8,025 nt of DNA from Patulibacter sp. (GTDB taxonomy: Bacteria > Actinomycetota > Thermoleophilia > Solirubrobacterales > Solirubrobacteraceae): the NCBI GenBank assembly GCA_023268575.1, contig JALRCL010000903.1, positions 1 through 8,025 on the forward strand, given 5' to 3'. Made by a program: the position numbers and the translations under genes. Positions 6,464 through 8,025 of this stretch are shown here, one piece after another. How positions within the stretch are numbered: position 1 is the stretch's first letter; each line of letters begins with the position of its first letter. The notes below the pieces were generated by a model. It saw only the letters and a program-made list of their open reading frames with translations, was not told where the DNA came from and made no database searches.

Positions 6464-6496
6464 CCGTGGATCGTGGCCACGTCCCGTCCGTGGGAC
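6457..6496 (-). promoter_or_regulatory. Tandem dyad symmetries over the flgB leader and start codon
   Basis: Three inverted repeats lie end to end: GATCCA-N4-TGGATC (6457-6472), the 10-bp palindrome CGTGGCCACG (6472-6481) and GTCCC-N6-GGGAC (6481-6496). The first spans the flgB ATG, with its A in the loop and TG in the stem. If transcription starts near 6497, as the promoter match predicts, nearly the whole leader is dyad sequence and there is no Shine-Dalgarno. The elements could be protein-binding operators or RNA hairpins controlling initiation. The symmetries are direct observations; the function is inferred. Confidence 0.4.
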
Positions 6497-6548
6497 GCCC
6501 TCGTCATCGGCCGTCCGCGATGGCCCTTGATCGCCCCCGGCCATCCGT
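6460..6548. repeat. Iterated CCRTCCGY motif in the flgB upstream region
   Basis: On the plus strand CCATCCGT (6460-6467), CCGTCCGT (6484-6491), CCGTCCGC (6511-6518) and CCATCCGT (6541-6548) recur at 24, 27 and 30 bp spacing. The first two extend to CCRTCCGTGG inside dyads. The set brackets the sigma-28-like promoter match, and one copy covers the flgB start codon. It may be a regulator-binding array. Chance recurrence in GC-rich DNA is possible. Confidence 0.35.
6504..6530 (-). promoter_or_regulatory. Sigma-28 (FliA/SigD/WhiG)-like promoter for the flgB operon
   Basis: On the minus strand TCAA (6530-6527), exactly 15 nt, then GCCGATGA (6511-6504) matches the flagellar sigma-28 consensus TAAA-N15-GCCGATAA at 10 of 12 positions with the canonical spacer. 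The predicted start near 6497 leaves a leader of about 34 nt before the flgB ATG. The correct strand, spacing and distance make this better than a random match. Having the basal-body operon under sigma-28 differs from the enteric scheme, where these genes precede sigma-28 action, but it is plausible in Actinomycetota. Confidence 0.5.
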
Positions 6549-6598
6549 CCAGGAGCGTCCGGCGGCGCGGTCTCCGCCGTGGCTTCTCCGCTCCGTCG

Positions 6599-6877
6599 AT
6601 GGTGCGGATCGCTGTCGTGCTCCTCGCGCTCGCGACGCTGTGCGCGCTGATGGCCGCGATCCTCCCGGCCGCCCCCGAGCGGCTCGTCGATCCGGTGCTC
6701 TTCGGGCGGTCCGTCGGATCGGCTGCCTACGCGGGCGTGCTCGAGGCGACCGAGCCGTCGTGGTGGTCGCGGTTCGATCCGCCCTACGGCGCCTTCTGGG
6801 GCGGCGCCGCGGTGGCGACCGCGGTGCTCGGGACGGCGTGCGCGATCGTCGCGCGACGCCGGATCGCCGCGGCGTGA
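6599..6877 (+). CDS. Small two-helix membrane protein, hypothetical
   Basis: I do not recognise this 92-residue protein. Nearly all codons end in G or C, so the frame looks genuinely coding and not a shadow. A hydrophobic helix at 3-24 (RIAVVLLALATLCALMAAIL) and a second at about 67-86 (WGGAAVATAVLGTACAIVAR) flank a roughly 40-residue loop with several aromatic residues (EPSWWSRFDPPYGAF). The C-terminal ARRRIAAA and the N-terminal arginine suggest that both ends are cytoplasmic and the loop is outside. ATG 6599 is chosen because it places the helix at the N-terminus. No Shine-Dalgarno is visible, so the start is uncertain (GTG 6602 is an alternative). It diverges from flgB across 135 bp and converges on the fliT-like gene. 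A flagellar role is possible from position only, and it does not look like FliO or FliL. Confidence 0.6.
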   Translation: MVRIAVVLLALATLCALMAAILPAAPERLVDPVLFGRSVGSAAYAGVLEATEPSWWSRFDPPYGAFWGGAAVATAVLGTACAIVARRRIAAA

Positions 6878-6962
6878 CGCGGCCGGCCCCACGCGGTCCC
6901 GGCCCACGCACCCGCGGTGCGGCGTCGGCGAACGGCTCCCCGTCCACGTACTCGGCGCCTCC

Positions 6963-6988
6963 GCCGGCCGTGACGCACCGCGGCCGGT
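6963..6988 (-). terminator. Hairpin at the end of the fliS unit
   Basis: CCGGCCG (6964-6970) and CGGCCGG (6981-6987) form a perfect 7-bp stem with a 10-nt loop, extendable by a wobble pair at the base and further pairs inside. It begins directly at the stop codon of the FliT-like gene. It has no T-run. It lies in the 110 bp convergent gap and could act on transcripts from both sides. The rest of that gap holds no ORF with coding bias long enough to call. Confidence 0.4.
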
Positions 6989-7389
6989 CAGATCACGCGG
7001 TCGACCCCGCCGACGACCCCGACCGGGCCGCCGTACGCGGCCGCGGTACGGCGACCGGTCTCGACCGCTTCCCGGCGACCGTCGAGCGCGGTGCGGTCGT
7101 CGAGCAGCCGCCGGCCGAGGGCGTCGCAGAGCGCTGCGGCGCGGCGGAGCGCCGGGCGCGCGGCGTCCGGCGGCACGCCGGGCAGCGCCGAGACGATCTC
7201 CACCCACCGGCCCTGGAGCCGCTCGACCTCGTCGAGCCGGCCGGCCTCGGCGGCGGCCAGCTGGCGCCCCACGAGCTCGACGAGCTCGTCGTAGGCGGCC
7301 AGCCGGGCGTCGCCGTCGGCGGGCAACGGCGCGCGCTCGCGCGGCTCCGGCACGGAGAACCGCCCGGGCTCAGGTCCCGATCGCGGCAT
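6988..7389 (-). CDS. FliT/FlgN-like flagellar export chaperone (putative)
   Basis: This 133-residue, mostly helical protein directly follows and overlaps fliS by 20 nt, the usual place of fliT-type chaperone genes. After a disordered Pro/Arg/Gly N-terminus (1-27) comes an amphipathic segment, LAAYDELVELVGRQLAAAEA (30-49), then GRLDEVERLQGRWVEIVSAL (50-69), and after PPDAARPALRR a last helix ending GRRTAAAYGG (112-121). Helix, short loop, helix, then an R-x-AYG tail is the pattern of small FlgN/FliT-like proteins of Gram-positive flagellar loci, which escort FliD or the hook-junction proteins FlgK/FlgL. These families diverge strongly, so the substrate cannot be assigned. ATG 7389 is used; GTG 7353 would remove the first 12 residues and leave the helical core intact. 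Confidence 0.6.
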   Translation of the reverse strand: MPRSGPEPGRFSVPEPRERAPLPADGDARLAAYDELVELVGRQLAAAEAGRLDEVERLQGRWVEIVSALPGVPPDAARPALRRAAALCDALGRRLLDDRTALDGRREAVETGRRTAAAYGGPVGVVGGVDRVI

Positions 7390-7738
7390 ACGCCTGGCGC
7401 AGCTCGGCGGCCTGCCGGACGACGTCCAGCACCTTGGCCGGATCGCGCTCGATCCGGGCGGCGTCGAGATGGCGACGCCAGAAGAGGTAGATCGCCTCGA
7501 GCCGGGCGGCGATCTCGCCGCCCCGCTCGTGGTCGAGGGTCACCACGAGCTCGCTGATGATCGCCTCGGCGCGTTGCATGCGCGCGGAGGCGGTCGTCGT
7601 GTCGCCGGCCTCGAGCGCTGCGGCGGCCTGGCGCAGGAAGCGACCGATGCCGTCGTACAGGAGCACCACGAGGCCGACCGGCGAGGCGGTCAGGACGGCA
7701 CCGTCGCGGTAGGCGTTGGGGGCGGCGTACGTGCTCAC
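7370..7738 (-). CDS. fliS: Flagellin export chaperone FliS
   Basis: The 122-residue four-helix protein binds the C-terminal disordered region of flagellin, prevents its polymerisation in the cytoplasm and delivers it to the export gate. The diagnostic N-terminal block AYRDGAVLTASPVGLVVLLY-DG is at 9-30. It is followed by RAEAIISELVVTLDHERGGE (56-75), ARLEAIYLFWRRHLDAAR (78-95) and a last helix LDVVRQAAELRQAYAAI (104-120). The length matches the family (about 120-135). Translation starts at GTG 7738, since the conserved tyrosine near the N-terminus follows soon after, with a G-rich but weak Shine-Dalgarno. It is first in a two-gene unit with the FliT-like gene. Flagellin (fliC) and cap (fliD), its usual neighbours, are not in the window. 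Confidence 0.93.
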   Translation of the reverse strand: MSTYAAPNAYRDGAVLTASPVGLVVLLYDGIGRFLRQAAAALEAGDTTTASARMQRAEAIISELVVTLDHERGGEIAARLEAIYLFWRRHLDAARIERDPAKVLDVVRQAAELRQAYAAIGT

Positions 7739-7745
7739 GCCCCCG

Positions 7746-7776
7746 TGATCGGTCGCGTCCCCGCGGGCTGAAGCCC
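7746..7776 (-). promoter_or_regulatory. Weak sigma-28-like element and dyad upstream of fliS
   Basis: On the minus strand TTCA (7772-7769), 15 nt, then ACCGATCA (7753-7746) matches the sigma-28 consensus at 8 of 12 positions. Its -10 would place the transcript start at about the fliS GTG, giving a leaderless mRNA. The -35 overlaps the dyad GGGCT-GA-AGCCC (7765-7776). The match is poorer than the one before flgB and may be fortuitous. The 167 bp between fliS and the right-edge gene otherwise contains only adjacent GGTCGACC/GTCGAC palindromes (7793-7806) and the hairpin at 7854. Confidence 0.22.
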
Positions 7777-7853
7777 TCGCCGGTCGTCCATCGGTCGACC
7801 GTCGACACGCGCTTCCGGCGGCCCCTCGGAGATCGGGGCGGCAGGTGCGTCGC

Positions 7854-7878
7854 GTGGGCCCCGGGGGCCGGGGCTCAC
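7854..7878 (-). terminator. Strong GC hairpin after the right-edge gene
   Basis: GTGGGCCCCGG (7854-7864) pairs with CCGGGGCTCAC (7868-7878) around a GGG loop, an 11-bp stem with one G-U wobble on the plus strand (one A-C mismatch if read from the minus strand). It lies about 28 bp beyond the stop of the DUF559-like gene and upstream of fliS, so it could end that transcript and insulate fliS. No T-run follows, as is common for actinobacterial hairpins. Confidence 0.45.
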
Positions 7879-7905
7879 ACGACGCGCCAGGCGTGACCGA
7901 GCGCG

Positions 7906-8025
7906 TCAGCGGACCGGCCGGTCCACCGTCAGCAGGGCCCTCACGTCCCGGCAGACGTCGTTCGGTCGGAATCGCGCGTCCTGCCAGGTGAATCGCACCG
8001 TGCGGATCCCGGCCTTCAACAGCTC
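7906..8025 (-). CDS. C-terminal end of a DUF559 / Vsr-like endonuclease-fold protein (5' end outside window)
   Basis: The last 39 codons of a minus-strand gene run in from the right edge: ELLKAGIRTVRFTWQDARFR, then PNDVCRDVRALL and a short tail ending at TGA. The core, a glycine-containing helix end followed by V-R-x-T-W and a D-x-x-x-x-P-x-x-V turn, matches the end of the DUF559/Vsr-like fold (PD-(D/E)xK nuclease superfamily). That fold is common at the C-terminus of actinobacterial proteins that often also carry an AbiEi-like winged-helix N-terminus. Its catalytic residues lie upstream and cannot be checked here. It is probably unrelated to the flagellar genes. GC3 bias is lower at a few codons (TTG, CGA twice, AGG is fine), hinting at a slightly different history, but the sample is very small. 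Confidence 0.6.
   Translation of the reverse strand, partial: ELLKAGIRTVRFTWQDARFRPNDVCRDVRALLTVDRPVR

Noticed and set aside
6460..6548. Reading the CCRTCCGY repeats as a CRISPR array or replication origin
   Set aside because: The units are only 8 bp and degenerate, spacing is irregular, and no cas, rep or partition gene is present.
6504..6947. Minus-strand frame with a locally plausible start (VDGEPFADAAPRV) in the convergent gap
   Set aside because: Coding bias is lost after about 25 codons, where the frame becomes antisense to the 6599-6877 gene with Arg-rich translation. There is no domain similarity.
6089..7207. Long upstream extension of FlgB to 372 residues
   Set aside because: The part before ATG 6463 is Arg/Gly/Pro-rich, lies antisense to the membrane protein frame and exceeds the FlgB family length threefold.
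7906..8025. A possible defence or toxin-antitoxin island at the right edge
   Set aside because: Only 39 residues of one nuclease-fold-like protein are visible, with no partner gene, repeat or mobility gene in the window.

Overview
The window is very GC-rich, with almost every third codon position G or C. Its protein variants look actinobacterial, and the gene set together with this composition best fits an Actinomycetota genome, possibly class Thermoleophilia (Solirubrobacter/Conexibacter/Patulibacter-like). That placement is an inference. Most of the window is a flagellar basal-body and export locus on the minus strand. No rRNA, tRNA, CRISPR array, IS element or obvious integrase was seen.

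Layout from left to right. Positions 1-335 (+) hold the 3' ends of two non-flagellar reading frames: an unrecognised C-terminus (1-120), then a flavin-reductase-like C-terminal domain (105-335) in another frame. A 149 bp convergent gap follows. From 6463 down to 485 on the minus strand runs a seven-gene operon, flgB-flgC-fliE-fliF-fliG-fliH-fliI. Its genes overlap by 1 to 26 nt, except for a 90 nt gap between fliE and fliF that holds a 26-codon leader-like ORF. Upstream of flgB lies a compact regulatory region with a sigma-28-like promoter match (TCAA-N15-GCCGATGA), repeated CCRTCCGY elements and consecutive dyad symmetries over the presumed 5' UTR and start codon. A small two-helix membrane protein (6599-6877, +) diverges from this region. 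Convergent to it is a second minus-strand unit, fliS followed by an overlapping FliT/FlgN-like chaperone gene (7738-6988). The right edge (8025-7906, -) is the C-terminus of a DUF559/Vsr-like endonuclease-fold protein.

How the genes work together. FliF forms the MS ring in the inner membrane. FliG sits on the FliF C-terminus as the rotor/switch protein. FliE joins the MS ring to the proximal rod proteins FlgB and FlgC. FliI is the ATPase of the flagellar type III export apparatus and FliH is its stator/regulator. FliS is the flagellin chaperone, and the adjacent small helical protein probably serves another export substrate. fliJ, usually next after fliI, is absent from this operon, which ends at fliI beside unrelated genes.

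The window is mainly an ordinary flagellar locus and I see no convincing new multi-gene system. The points most worth a second look are the flgB regulatory region, the in-frame leader ORF before fliF, the missing fliJ, the divergent membrane protein and the frame switch at the left edge.
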